Source: Botryosphaeria dothidea (taxonomy: Eukaryota > Ascomycota > Dothideomycetes > Botryosphaeriales > Botryosphaeriaceae). From it: a stretch of 64,000 nucleotides of DNA. This document shows, piece after piece, positions 33,513 through 45,299 of the stretch. Positions within the stretch are counted from its first letter, which is position 1, and each line of letters starts with the position of its first letter. The notes under the pieces were generated by a model. The model made no database searches and was not told the origin of the DNA. It saw only the letters and a list, made by a program, of their open reading frames with translations. Where the stretch lies: contig WWBZ02000051.1 in NCBI GenBank assembly GCA_011503125.2, positions 1,178,001 to 1,242,000 of the forward strand, written 5' to 3'. The translations under genes and the position numbers were made by a program.

Positions 33513-35056
33513 TCAAAGCCTACTGGAAACTTCAGTTTCCGTAGCCATTTCATACAGGGGCATAGTTCCCGGAGTAATCCGCAACGCCTCCTCCATAATT
33601 GCCAACCCATAATCCATCTGCTCCTCAGTGATATTAATCGGCGGCGCAATGCGGAACACGCCTCCAAACGCCGGCAACGTCGACAACTGCGCCCAAACAC
33701 CCAACTCTGCCATCTTGCTCGAGACGCGGAAGCCCAACTCCGCATCGCCCTGCTTCGTCTCCCGATCGCTCACGATCTCGACGCCCGCCATGAGTCCACG
33801 CCCGCGCACATCTCCAAGACACCCGTACCTCTCCTGCAGCCTCCGCAAACCCGCCTGCAATCGCTCCCCCAATCTCCGCGAATTCTCAACCAGCCCATCC
33901 CGCACTACGATATCCAACACCTTCAGCCCGACGGCCGCGGGCATCGGATCGTTGATGTGCGTGGTATAAAACAAAAACCCCTTCTCCTTGGTCACCCGTG
34001 CGATCTCATTGCTCGTCACGACGGCCGCCAGCGGCACACCATTACCGAGCGTCTTGCTCAGCGTCAGAATGTCGGGCACGACGCCGCAGTGCTCGAACGC
34101 GAACATGTCGCCGGCGCGCCCGATGCTCGTCTGCGCCTCGTCGACGATCAGGAGCATGCCGCGCGCCTCGCAGTGCCGCTTGGCCGCGGCGAGCCAGCCG
34201 TCTGGGAGCACGAGCATCCCGCCGCTCGAGAGGATCGGTTCGACGATGAGGGCGGCGAGGCTGCCGCAGGATTGCTTGTCGATGAGGGCGAAGCCGTAGT
34301 CCAGCTCGGTCTGCCAGTCGTAGCTGCCGTCGGGGTGGCGGAAGATGCTGCGGTAGGAGTTCGGGGCTTGGAGCATCAGAGAGCCGGGCATCTGATGGGC
34401 GGGTTAGCTCTGCTCTGGCGGACGAGGTTGTGGGCACGGGGACGCACCGTGGGACCATAGCCGGACCTGCCTGACAGGTATTGTGCGGCCGCGGCCTGCT
34501 CAGCAATTAGCAACCGAAGGCACGTCTTTCTCCGAATGGGCGACTTACAACGCCGGTGACGCCGTGCCAGCTGGCGGATAACCCGACGATCTCGAACTTG
34601 CCGGTGTAAGACTTGGCTAGCTTGATGGCGGCCTCGTTGCTCTCGCCGCCGGTGCTGAGGAAGAAGACCTTGTCCAATCCTGGAGGGGCCAGGCTGGTGA
34701 GTCGCTTGCCGAGCTGGATGACGGGCGGGCTGAGCATGCCGCTGAAGAGATGGTCCAGGCTGGCGGCATGTTGGGTGATGGTTTCCACGATCTCGGGGTT
34801 ACCGTGACCGACGAGGCAGGACTGTGGTGATTAGCATATTATGTCAATTCAGCGAGCAGAAATTAATAGGTCTTCATTGGCATACCATTTGCCCAGATGT
34901 CCAATCTAGCATCCGATGTCCTTCGGAGGTGTAGATGTAAGCATCCTTGGCGTGCGTGATGATGTCTGGATGGAAGGCGGAGCCGAACGATAACATGCAC
35001 TCCTCCGCATCTGCCTTGAGCGCGGCCGTGTCGATGTTGGCGTAAACGTTCGTCAT
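33513..35056 (-). CDS. Class III aminotransferase, dialkylglycine decarboxylase-like
   Basis: Predicted 456-residue PLP enzyme in four exons: 35056-34886, 34821-34549, 34495-34448 and 34391-33513. All introns are in phase 0. The PLP-binding Lys277 is in LTLSKTLGNG, preceded by the cofactor Asp248 in IVDEAQTSIGR. The N-terminal part has GHRMLDWTSGQ and FLSTGGESNEAAIKLA, followed by SWHGVTG. This sequence profile is closest, from memory, to 2,2-dialkylglycine decarboxylase, which decarboxylates and transaminates alpha,alpha-dialkyl amino acids such as 2-aminoisobutyrate. Other subgroup-II aminotransferases (for example omega-amino acid) cannot be excluded. No mitochondrial presequence is obvious. 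2-Aminoisobutyrate is abundant in fungal peptaibols, which would give such an enzyme a plausible substrate. It converges on the regulator gene with 100 bp between stops. Confidence 0.88.
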
Positions 35057-36863
35057 TCTGGACTTCAAATCAAGCTTCTTGTTTTCCGGTGATGTCCTTG
35101 GTAGATGTCCAGAAGTGCAAAGCTTTATACTCTTGTGTTGTGGGCGGTTTAATTAGCTAGCGCCATCGGTAGGAATTCGACCAAGATACATTGACGGGAA
35201 AGTCATGTGAGTATGGGTATGCCATGCAGAAACATAGTGGGCCGGTGTGTGCACGGCGTCTTGCACGGCGGGTGGAATGAGTTTCCCGTCGGGGTTCTTA
35301 TCGCGTGTGGTTGTAAGTTTCCCGTCGGCGCGAGATAACGAGTTTCCCGTCCCCCACCCGCATGTACTATATTCTGATTCAACCATGTCCTGAAGCGCTT
35401 CGATTGGAGAAGCAGCTATTGAGACGTACACTGTTCACCGTTCCTTTGGGTTCTCAGAAGGTAAATATAAACCCGGTATGCCGGTGCTTCGATACAACGG
35501 CAATACACGTCGGGAGTCGAAGCATTCGTACGGATGAAAGTGCTCGAAGAGTCCAGACGGATGAATCCTTTAGCTCCCCCTACATATTTTGCTTGTTTTT
35601 ACTTTCTTCTTTTCATCCCAAGCATCACCATAGCTCTCAAAAAGGCCCATAGTACTGTGGACTCTCCAATTCCATAGTCTTCTCTTCATGTGTTTCCTTA
35701 ATCCCTCCAGCTCTTCTCCAGTCTTCGCAAACCTTCTGCCGTGTTACTGAGGAGGCGGAGTTTGAGAGAGTTAAGATTCTCCATTGCTTCCTTGTTGACA
35801 TCTTCACCCTTAGAAATACGCCGATTTATCTGCTCCACTTTCCTGGAGCCGTCGGCGCTCATCATCGCGGTCCTTGCGGGCTTGTTTGACCTTTTCAATC
35901 CCCAGGCTGCTTGGTATGACAGTGGGGTTTCCCATATGGGGAGACATACCATCGCGTGGGTTCGACAACTTGGCCCGCTCGTGCTTTTGACAAAGGAATG
36001 GGGCTTGGCGGCATCGAATCTTGGGTGAGAATTAAAGCAGATTTTCAGCTCATTCAGACGTGTGGCTACTCCTGCTCGGAGGTGGAGTCCCAGACTGGGC
36101 GAAAATTCGACTGTCGCAGTCGACAAGTAGATGTGAACGATCATGCGTCGAAGGTTGCGCATACAGAGGCCTTTTTGGCGGTGCCCCTGCGAGAAAGATG
36201 TCCAGGAAGATGTAGGAAGGTGGCAGCAAGAGAAACAGTGGATGTTAATGTCATGCGACGGCCGTAAAAGGAAGCAGAGTTCTTGCCGCATCAATTCAAC
36301 CTGCAACCCCGTGAACGCACACCTTCCAATTTATGGCGTGAGATATGATCTGAAATTGAACCAAAGTTCTGAAAGTAACCCAAGGCCAGCAAGGCACGAA
36401 AGAGCTGAGTTGGAAGCGCAATGTGGTTGACTTTTCTGCATTGCAGTCTTCAACCCTTGTTACCTAAAGACGACTACGCACAGATGTTTGGCCTGACTCC
36501 AGCCAGGATCACGTCACAGCAGATTCGTCCGGCGAAGCCAGGAGAAAGATCATCAATACGAGTCAGGCAGACTTCTCCGAGTTCACGCAACGCCGCGACG
36601 CCAACAACGACAACGCCATCGAGGGCACGGGTTTCACAGGGGCAGATCTTGTCCAACAACAGATATATGATGCGGGTAGAGATCAAAATATAGAAACAGT
36701 TGTTTTACAAGCTGGCGCCTGGAGACGTGTCGTGGGGGCCCTCTGAAGTCAACCAATGATTGTGGACTTTAACCGCCTGCTGCGCCGCATACACAAGTAC
36801 ATATCACGAGCCCGTGCAACTCCTGGATAGTGCCGACTATCATTCCTTACCACATCAATTGAT
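35057..36863. other. Divergent intergenic region with weak ORF
   Basis: This stretch separates the aminotransferase (-) from the large GHKL-NOV gene (+). It contains the short direct repeats described separately. A minus-strand frame (36291-35698, about 197 codons from its first ATG) ends in a charged, helix-prone part (EDVNKEAMENLNSLKLRL). It could be a real small protein, but it has no family match and a competing plus-strand frame overlaps it, so I do not call it as a gene. Confidence 0.4.
35280..35351. repeat. Three direct copies of AGTTTCCCGTC
   Basis: The 11-mer occurs at 35280-35290, 35316-35326 and 35341-35351, with spacings of 36 and 25 nt. It lies 220-300 nt upstream of the aminotransferase start codon (minus strand). 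On that strand the core reads GACGGGAAACT. Such clustered copies could be binding sites, but this is only suggested by their spacing. Confidence 0.6.
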
Positions 36864-39800
36864 ATGGCAGAGAATCAAGTTGAACAGGAGCGGAAACGGG
36901 CTCGCGACTTGGTAGCCGACATAAGAACAGAGCATGGAGTAGTTTCCACAGAGGAGAGGAATTCAAGCCATCCTAATGTGTTGAAAGGTCTCGACAGCGT
37001 CCGGCGGAAATGGGCCGAGTCCACCAAAATGTATGTTGAATTCACCCATCTAATGATTTGGCATGCTGAGACCTTTCATTGCTCAGAATCGCAGACGACC
37101 TATACTCGAAGACTACTCGGTTTATCTACGAGTTGATCCAGAATTCAGAGGACAACAGCTACACCAAGGCAATCGCAAAGGGCCATGAGCCCTTTCTTCG
37201 TTTCAGTCTCCACCCAGGGAAAATGACAATTGATTCAAATGAGGATGGCTTTGACGACGAAGACGTGGTGGCCATGTGCCGCGCCGGTGGCAGCTCTAAA
37301 AAGGAAAAGAAACTACAGCATGGCTACATCGGAGAAAAAGGAATAGGCTTCAAGTCTGTCTTCAAAGTGGCCAAGAAAGTCCACGTCCAATCCGAGCCTT
37401 TCTCCTTCTCCTTCGTCTACGAGCGCGGCTCGCCGAACGACGATAACGGACTTGGAATGGTGACACCAATAGAAGAAGAATTCGGGTGTATTCCCCAAGA
37501 AGTCCAAACAAGATTCACCCTGACTTTACTTTCCAATGCGGGTTTCGACAAGCGGCTGCAAGATCTCAAGGATATCCCGGATACTCTGCTTCTCTTTCTG
37601 ACGAAACTTCGATCATTGTACATCAACGTCTTCCATCCATCAGGCCGCATGACTGAGATTGTATTCTCACATCATTACGACCCGGTCCAGTTCTTGAGCA
37701 AGATAGTAAAGAGGACCCGGGTTGATGGTGGGAAATGGTCTCGGACTGAGAGCCTTTTCCACGTGGTGAAACGAACAATAGCTGGCTTACCAGACGACAA
37801 GGCCCGGCAAGGCATAAACGAGGCACCGGTAGTTTTGGCATTTCCGGTTGACGAAGTGGGATCTCCTGACTTGAAACCACAAAATGTATTTGCGTACTTA
37901 CCGCTTCGGGATGCTGGCTTCCAGGTAAGAAGAGAACCCCTCGTTTGCGCAAATTGCCTTTAACCCATCTGTCTAGTTCTTGATCCATTCGGATTTCGTT
38001 ACTCAAGCAAGCCGTGAGGATGTCTTCCACACAGAAAGGAATGAGGCACTTCTTGAAGGCGTGGCCAAGACCTTCCGAGATGCCGTACTACACTTTTGTA
38101 GTCTCCCTGTATTGAGGTATCAGTGGATGAGATACATCCCGCTTGATACAGTCTCTGATTCGTTTTGGAGAGAACTGAAGCCCCAAATTTTGGAACTCCT
38201 AGTACAAGAGCCAGTCTTGAGGTCACACACTCGAGGTGTCCTTCACCTCCCCGCACAACTTTGCTGGGTCCCGAAAGAGTGCAGAGATAAGAACAACAAT
38301 CCCTTGCTCCCCGACCTCGAAGAAGAAAAGTACCTTGCCGATGGATACGCGTTAGAAGACCGTGAGAGGCTGGAAGCGCTTGGGTGTGTAACACTCAGAT
38401 ACAACGACTTTATCGATCGTGTCGCAGCGGATTTGAACCATCCTGGTTCGAAAATGAAGGCGTTTGACACCGACGATGACTGGCACACCAGGGTTGCGGA
38501 CCATCTCTGGAGACTGTTCAATAGCTCCAAATCTGAGCTCGGCGCTGTATGCGAGCGATTGAGAGCTCTACCTCTGATACCTCTTTGCAGAGGGGAATGG
38601 GCATCCAGCTCAGATATCTTATATTTTCCTGGGTCAGGTGAGCAAGTGATCCCAACGGACCTTGGGAAGAAGCTGGTTTCTTCCAAGGCCATCGCAAATA
38701 AGTCACGCCGAAGGCTGTTTGATGCTCTTGGAGTGAATGAAGCAAGTCCCCAAGAGGTCATCAGATGGATCCACCAAAGATACGAAGGACGGCTGGAGAC
38801 TCTTACACTCGGAAATTCTATCGCGCACCTCAGGTATCTTTTCTGGAATCTTCCAGGAGGGGATCATTCTGTTGGCTGTGATGTCCGCATCTTAGCGCCT
38901 ACTGCGGGTCAGCTTGCACACCCGACTGATGTCTACTTCGGCGACTCAGGGCATGAATTCAGCGCAAAGACTCTTTTTGAAGAAGTAGACGACATAATCC
39001 CCAGCTTTCAAGCTATATTCCTTCCTTTCGAATACCTCAATTCTATGACTGAGCAAGCAAGCAGCCATGGGAGGTTATGGAGAACCTTTCTTGGCCAAGT
39101 TGTTGGAGTGCGATCAATTCCGAAACTCACAGACACGGCAGGTCTTTCTGAGGAGTTCAGATATATCATTCGGTATCGAAATGACAAACTTGTAGGTCTC
39201 CTTCAGAGATACTGGCCTGTTTACGAACCTCAGATATCGGCAGTGTGCGATGAATTTAAGAAATGCGAAGTACCAACGGAATATGGGGGCGCTCTGGCTT
39301 TGCAGGATACATATATCCCCCTTCCCAGACTCAGGAGACTGAACGATGAGCTTCGACTCAAATCAATGCCTTTCATTCGCTTGCCGGGGGCGATTCGAGA
39401 TCAAGACGAAGAGAAATGGATCTTCCTCAAACGCTTCGGGGTCCAGTTCACTGATGACCTCAATTTTTATCTCATTGCAATCATGGAGCTGTCTACCTGC
39501 AATATCGACTCCATTCATTTGTTTGAGGAGCCTGTTTTTCGAGCCTACCAGGGAGTTATGAAGAATAATGGAACCGATGAGGACCGTGCCAAAATCCAGT
39601 AGGTTTTGTTACACCATCTTTATGGATGTGTCTAATTGATCAACAGTTCGATATTCGAAACCGGCAATTTGGTGTTCCTCCCAAGCAAAGGGGAGACCAA
39701 GAGTAGCTGGAAGCCTTTGAGGTCATGCGTCTGGAATGGGCCTGGATGGCTCGAATCATCCCCAAGCCTCAACACTCACGGAAGATATGCAGATGTGGCG

Positions 39801-42219
39801 CATCTATTTCATAACATCTTACAGTTACGGGACGCAGACTGGACCGATTGCGTCGAGGAACTGAAATGGATGCGCAACCAAAGGAGCAATGATGTCAGCA
39901 AGGCAACAGAAATTTACGGCTACCTTTCCAAGGAGTTTGAAACGAATCCTGATCGAGATCAGATACGGTATGTCCGAACCAGCGCTTTCACAAGTATTCT
40001 TCATTACATTGACGCTATGAATTAGTAAAGACTTTGACGTATATGAACTCGTGTTTGTCCCCGTCCAAAATCAATGGTGTCGACCTGCAGCATGCATCTG
40101 GGCTGAGGAGGCTGTCCGCATCCCACGTAAAAAGCCAATTAGTGCCTTTTACGGAACAGTTGAGCATCTTTTCACGGAGATCTTGGCAGTCCAAAAACCA
40201 GACATCCCAATGCTGGTTGAGGCTCTTGTGGAGATGTCGCACATGAAACCTCCTCCTGTCAACCAAATCAAAGATTGCATGGTGTTAACCAGTGACATGG
40301 GTCCAAACGAAATGGATCTTGTGCGCTTAAGGTCGACAGCATTTCTGCCCGTTGTTGTTCTGGGAAAAGAACCGATATTGGTAAAGCCGAACTTCGACTT
40401 CTCCATTGTTGATCGAAACGAATATGGTGAGGCGTTTGACGGAAAGATTGCTCTGATCCAGCTTTCCCCAACGGAGGTCCACAACAGCAGCAAATTGTTG
40501 TTGGCGTTGGGCTTGCAAGGTCAATTCATGTCAAAAGCCGTGGAGGAGGTCACGAAGGTGGAAGACGGCGTTCAAAATTTTCTCTTGTCGCAGGAGCTGC
40601 GCCGTAAAGCCTACGCTCTTTACAGGTATGCCATGTCCTTTCTCCATGCCGTCCATTTCGGTTAAAACATCGTTTCCGAATTAAAGCTCACCGACGCGGT
40701 GTAGGTGTGCAGTGCATTTCAATAGTCGAAAGGTTGGGAAGAAAAACAATGCCCTGTTCAGACTGCTACAGAAAGCCACTGTGCACACGAGTAACAAGAT
40801 CTCAAAGTCCATGCGTCTGATACAGGGCTCGTCAGTGTATACTGTTGAAGGCACAAGGGGAAACTTCCATATGGACCATTCTGAAACTCAGCTCAACCTT
40901 TATGTTCCAAGGAACCGGCAACGCAGGGAGACGTGCTACCTACAAGATCTGCCAAGAGGAATTTTTGAGTTTTTGGCCCTTTCGGATCAAACGGCCGAGA
41001 ACTTGCTTGTCAAAATATTGAGAAGCACCAACTTGGACATCGTGGATGGCTTTCTTGAGAGTGCTGGTATTGTCGAGGTGCAAGGAATCAATCGTCCTAC
41101 TGAAGGCAACATCATGGAGCCGCGCGTGAGGCTGGACAGCGTTCTGGACACCGACGGGATCGACGCTGCCTCCCATGGATCTCAGCGGATGCCAGGAACT
41201 TATCAAGATACTGCTCCTTCTGAAAGCCAGGGTTTGGCCGCCGTTCAGCTCAATATAGCACACCCGTTGGATCAACAGGATGCTTTCAGCATCATGCCGA
41301 CTGTCGAGGAGCCGCTTGACGACACGGTCTTTCCTACCTTGCTCTACCGCATCATTCAACTCGGGAGCAACGCATGTCTGCCACCTGCTGGTAGTGTCTC
41401 CTCCTGTTTCTGCAACCACAGGTTGGAAGTCACCACCTCCAACTGTCACGATCACCACCCCGAGTACTCCAGCATCTTCACCAACCGCTCGCTGGACCGT
41501 GACCGCAAAGTCGGCGCAGCTGGAGAGCTCTTCGTAAGTCTCCGACCTCCTCAGCGATCCTGCTAGGGCCATAGCCATACACTCTGATCCTCTAATCTCA
41601 TCAAGGTCTTCGAGCTCCTCCTCGCAGCGAACCTCCCTGACTTTTGGACCGACAATTGGCGGAGCACAATTCGGAAAGAAGTCCGCGTCTGCGGCCCATA
41701 CTCCGACCTCCAACCGTGGAACGGGTCCGAAACGTCTGACTTCGTGTACCATGATGCGCGTGGAGAGCTGACGCGCAAGCTGACTCTGGACGGATATTTC
41801 ACTGACGCCGAGACGCAAGTCATCGGTGACCCGACTTACTACATTGAGGTGAAGACCACGACCAGGGGCTGTGAAGAGCCATTTTTCATGAGCCGAGCAC
41901 AGTATGAGCGTGTAAGCATCGTGCCGTCTCAAGTGTATACGGGAACTGGGACGAAAGGGCTACGCTGACAATCGTGGAAACGCAGATGCGCCGGCTGGCA
42001 CTGCAGCCCGGCACGCCGGCGGCGCAAATTTACGTCCTGATCCGAGTCTTCAACCTTGAACAAGAAAACATAGGGTTGAGGGTATACGTGGATCCCGAAA
42101 AGCACAGGCGTGATGGGACGCTTCAGTTCGGGGTAGACACGTGGACCGTGAAGCAATCTCCGAGGTCGTCTGGAGCTGGTGACAGGATGGTTCTTGGCCC
42201 TGAGTGTAACTCCCTATAA
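36864..42219 (+). CDS. GHKL ATPase with NO VEIN (DUF3883) domain
   Basis: Predicted 1638-residue protein in eight exons: 36864-37030, 37087-37924, 37977-39598, 39647-39967, 40026-40625, 40705-41533, 41606-41911 and 41986-42219. Introns are 48-79 nt and all joins keep frame. Residues about 50-300 form a Bergerat-fold ATP site as in Hsp90/sacsin: FIYELIQNSEDN (Glu71, Asn75), SNEDGF (Asp109) and GYIGEKGIGFKSVF (135-148). A long central part has no known motif. A Ser/Pro-rich stretch (about 1320-1440) leads to a C-terminal NOV_C domain: GELFVFELLL, SDFVY (Asp1504), YYIEVKTT (Glu1540-x-Lys1542) and the Gln1558-Tyr1559 pair. These resemble PD-(D/E)XK nuclease residues. Plant NO VEIN has a similar C-terminus. 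The molecular role in fungi is unknown. Confidence 0.9.
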
Positions 42220-45200
42220 TGCATACCTGGGTGTGTTGAAAAAGAATATACAACAGCATTGGTATTCCTACCCCGTGAAGAAAGTCCTCCTCGACGACGT
42301 CGACACGGGATTTGCGTCGTGCACTGTGCACAGCATCCTGCCCGTTATGGGAATCTTGCAGAAGCGCGGCCAGATGGACATTCTTCGTTCTCAAAAAAAA
42401 AAAAAAAAGGTTGTGGAAGAACTTGGGCAGCAATCATGCTCGATGTGCGTGCACTACGTGGTTGCCACACGTATGAGATTGGCTCCGAAATATCGGGACA
42501 GCATCTCTTTATTCCCCATAGAAAGTCGAGGCAGCCATTCAGATGGAAATGTTCGGCAAGCTTGGTTCCATTTGCGTGTGTATACGTGGTTCAATTTCCG
42601 ACGTGTACTCTCACCTGACGTTATCGTGTGTTGAAGTGTGCCAGACGTTTCAGACCGGGTCTGACCGTACAGTCTTCGTAATGCAGAAGCATGGCGTGCC
42701 TCCGCATTTACCATTTACGCATAGTTAGAACTCAATCCTCCGAAAGCCTGTACAGATAACATGTTAACCTTGTGCCCGAAAGATGCGTACCCTAAAGTTT
42801 TCGGAAGCGTCCCGAAAGCCGACATTGTGAAGCAGATATAAGTCGCAGAGGCAGGATGAATTACTCACGGAGCACCGCAGGCGTAGAGTTCTGGATGTTC
42901 CTTGGCTATCGGTTTCGCAATGCCCAGATAGCTCGGTAGCTCTAGAGCAAAAGCGGTGGTTTTGATATTACCTGGACTGTGCGCATACGAAGACGCGTAA
43001 GGATGATCTCTAGCGATGTTCCAGCGTAAAATCCGCTTTGCGTGAGGTTTTCCTGCAACACTTCGTGAAACAACTTATAATTAGACTTCGTACCAGCCTT
43101 GCGTGTCCAAGACTATTGTCAGCAACCTTCGTGTGCTTACCTCATTGTTGTACGTTGTATTTGGCGTGTAATTGGTCAATCGCTATAGGCATTCAATTAG
43201 GAGGCTAATCTTGTCCGTCGTCTGTGTGTACCTTTGTAACACCGTGCTTCTAGATTACTCATATTTCAAGATAAGGTGTATCCATTAAGGCTCTAGCCAC
43301 GTTGATTACTGTACAACGTTTGGGATGACCCATATCGACATGGCCACTGTTGTGTCTCAGTGGATGCAAGGCCAGTACTTATACAGAGGCGCTCACTGGT
43401 AATTTCCCGAGAAAGTTCAAAGTCACTTTGGATATTGTACCACGTTCCGGAAGAGCCCATTGCCCAGATATCGGTACATGATGGACTCGTCGGCGTTACC
43501 TTCCCGGCCGAACATGTTGTGGCCAGCCGGCACGACGCCAAGATGAAGATAGTGCTTGACGGCTTCTTCTAAGCCACCAAGAATTTATATTGGGGCCATG
43601 TCAGGCCAGTTCTCGATATTGTATGCATGGCATCCTTGCTTCGGAGTCTTGTGGTCTGGAGAGTTGAATACTCAAACATCTTGCGGCACTGCAGCTGAGC
43701 AGTTCGTGAGCGTATTGAGCAAGGTCATGCCTGGCGTACGCCCGAAGGACAGTGTGAAATCGAGTTGTGGTGCCGAGAATGCTCGATATTGTGAACAATG
43801 AGGGGGCTACGATGGAAGTATTCCCTGACTGGCTGAAGCGCCGACTGTCATACTACCGAGAGTCAATACGTCCACAGTTATCAGATTGAGAGACCCTGAT
43901 CCTCAGGATCAAGGTAAGCCACGGATGTAGGATAGTGAAGCCACATGAGCATAAGGACTCTATCACGAGCACCAGAACCGCCACTCGGCTGCGCTGGTAC
44001 GCACCTGCTGCTTCCGGGGAGTCGGTAAGGCAGAACACTATCCAAACTTACGCGGGAACCTGCCCCAGAGTGGATAATGCCCCGTTGCTGAATCGCGGGA
44101 GCAAGCCACAAAGCCAAAGATTTGGCGATGCCAGCAGGAATTCCACCGGCGTGGGACGACAGCGAAGTTTGAATAGATTCTCCCCATACAAGCTATATGC
44201 TCAGGTTCCCGGCATGCCGAGGGAAGCAAGGGTCGACAGAGGGGGCCACTTAGATGCTGCGAGTCAACTCGCAGGTCGGAGTTTGGTGTTGCGGGGCCAT
44301 GAGTGGCCGCCTGAGACTTTCAGAAACCGGGTCGGTGATCAATGATTCACAACCATTGGCGATCACCTTTGGAGGCTAATGGCCGCCAAGGAAAGTAGAA
44401 GGCAGTCGGGCAAGCCCGAGGCGTTCCATCATCAGGGTCTGGAGCGCACTCCGGACAAGCCAGGCTCTTACATTGTGCGGAGAAGGCACCTCCGAGCTTC
44501 CCGCATGATCCCGTCTGCGCGCATGGCTTTCTTTGGGTCACAGTTGGGTACTTGCGCCATCGCGCCTAGAGACACTGATTCAGTGGCCCTGTCGGGTTCG
44601 GGTTTCTGTTGTTTTACGTTTCAGCCACACCGGCTAATCTATTGCCGAATACGGCAAAGAATCAACGCGTGTGCACCTCATCAGCTAAGGAGACTCCCTG
44701 ATAGTCCGTAACTGCTCGTCTGACTGCAACCCCATATTTTATGCTTCGTTTCAATACGCTTGTGAAACCCTGCGAGCATCTCTCTGTTATCGAAAAAGCC
44801 ATATCGATACGGCGACAAAGAAACCCTGAAATCTATTTTTAGCTTTACGCACGATGATCATTGTCATGTTCGAGTTCAACCATCAAATCCAAGGGAATCA
44901 ATGGGAAGGAGATAAAATTAATCTCGGGGAACCGTTACATAGGTTTTGGAATGCGGATAAGGGGAAAGGCATAGTTGATTGGGGGGCTCCTGGGTTGTGG
45001 GAATGGACGCTTTTAAACTCAAATCGGGCACTCGTACGAAAGTGTCTCCGGCAATCGTGGTAAGATTTGCATTCCCATGAGATTTGCCAATGCCAGAGAA
45101 AATGCATTCGAGGATGGAAGTGGCCTTTTGTTGAAGATCGCATGATGGGACTTTTCTGATCCAGGGTCAATCGTAAGGGAAAGGGCAGTAAGTGGTGTAG

Positions 45201-45299
45201 TAGTAATTCTGTGAGCTGGTCTAAATGATCGCAAGCCGAGTCAAATGCTGATGAGGAGCTCCGTATCGTATTTCAAACCCTCAGAAATCGGTGTCCGAA
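42220..45299. other. Gene-poor stretch, no gene recognised
   Basis: About 3 kb after the GHKL-NOV gene. All frames are under about 140 codons, scattered over both strands, and without motifs. Several (43.3-44.3 kb, minus) look as if they might be pieces of decayed coding sequence, but I cannot name a family. The first 200 nt are probably the 3' UTR of the large gene. Confidence 0.45.
42393..42408. repeat. Homopolymer run of 16 A
   Basis: A 16-adenine tract lies about 170 nt beyond the stop codon of the GHKL-NOV gene. It is more likely a simple tract than a retrotransposon tail, as no element body flanks it. Confidence 0.9.

Noticed and set aside
35698..36291. Roughly 197-codon minus-strand frame
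   Set aside because: The C-terminal part looks helical, but an overlapping plus-strand frame and the lack of any family match leave it unsupported.
42393..42408. A-run as a retrotransposon tail
   Set aside because: No reverse-transcriptase frame or target-site duplication accompanies it.
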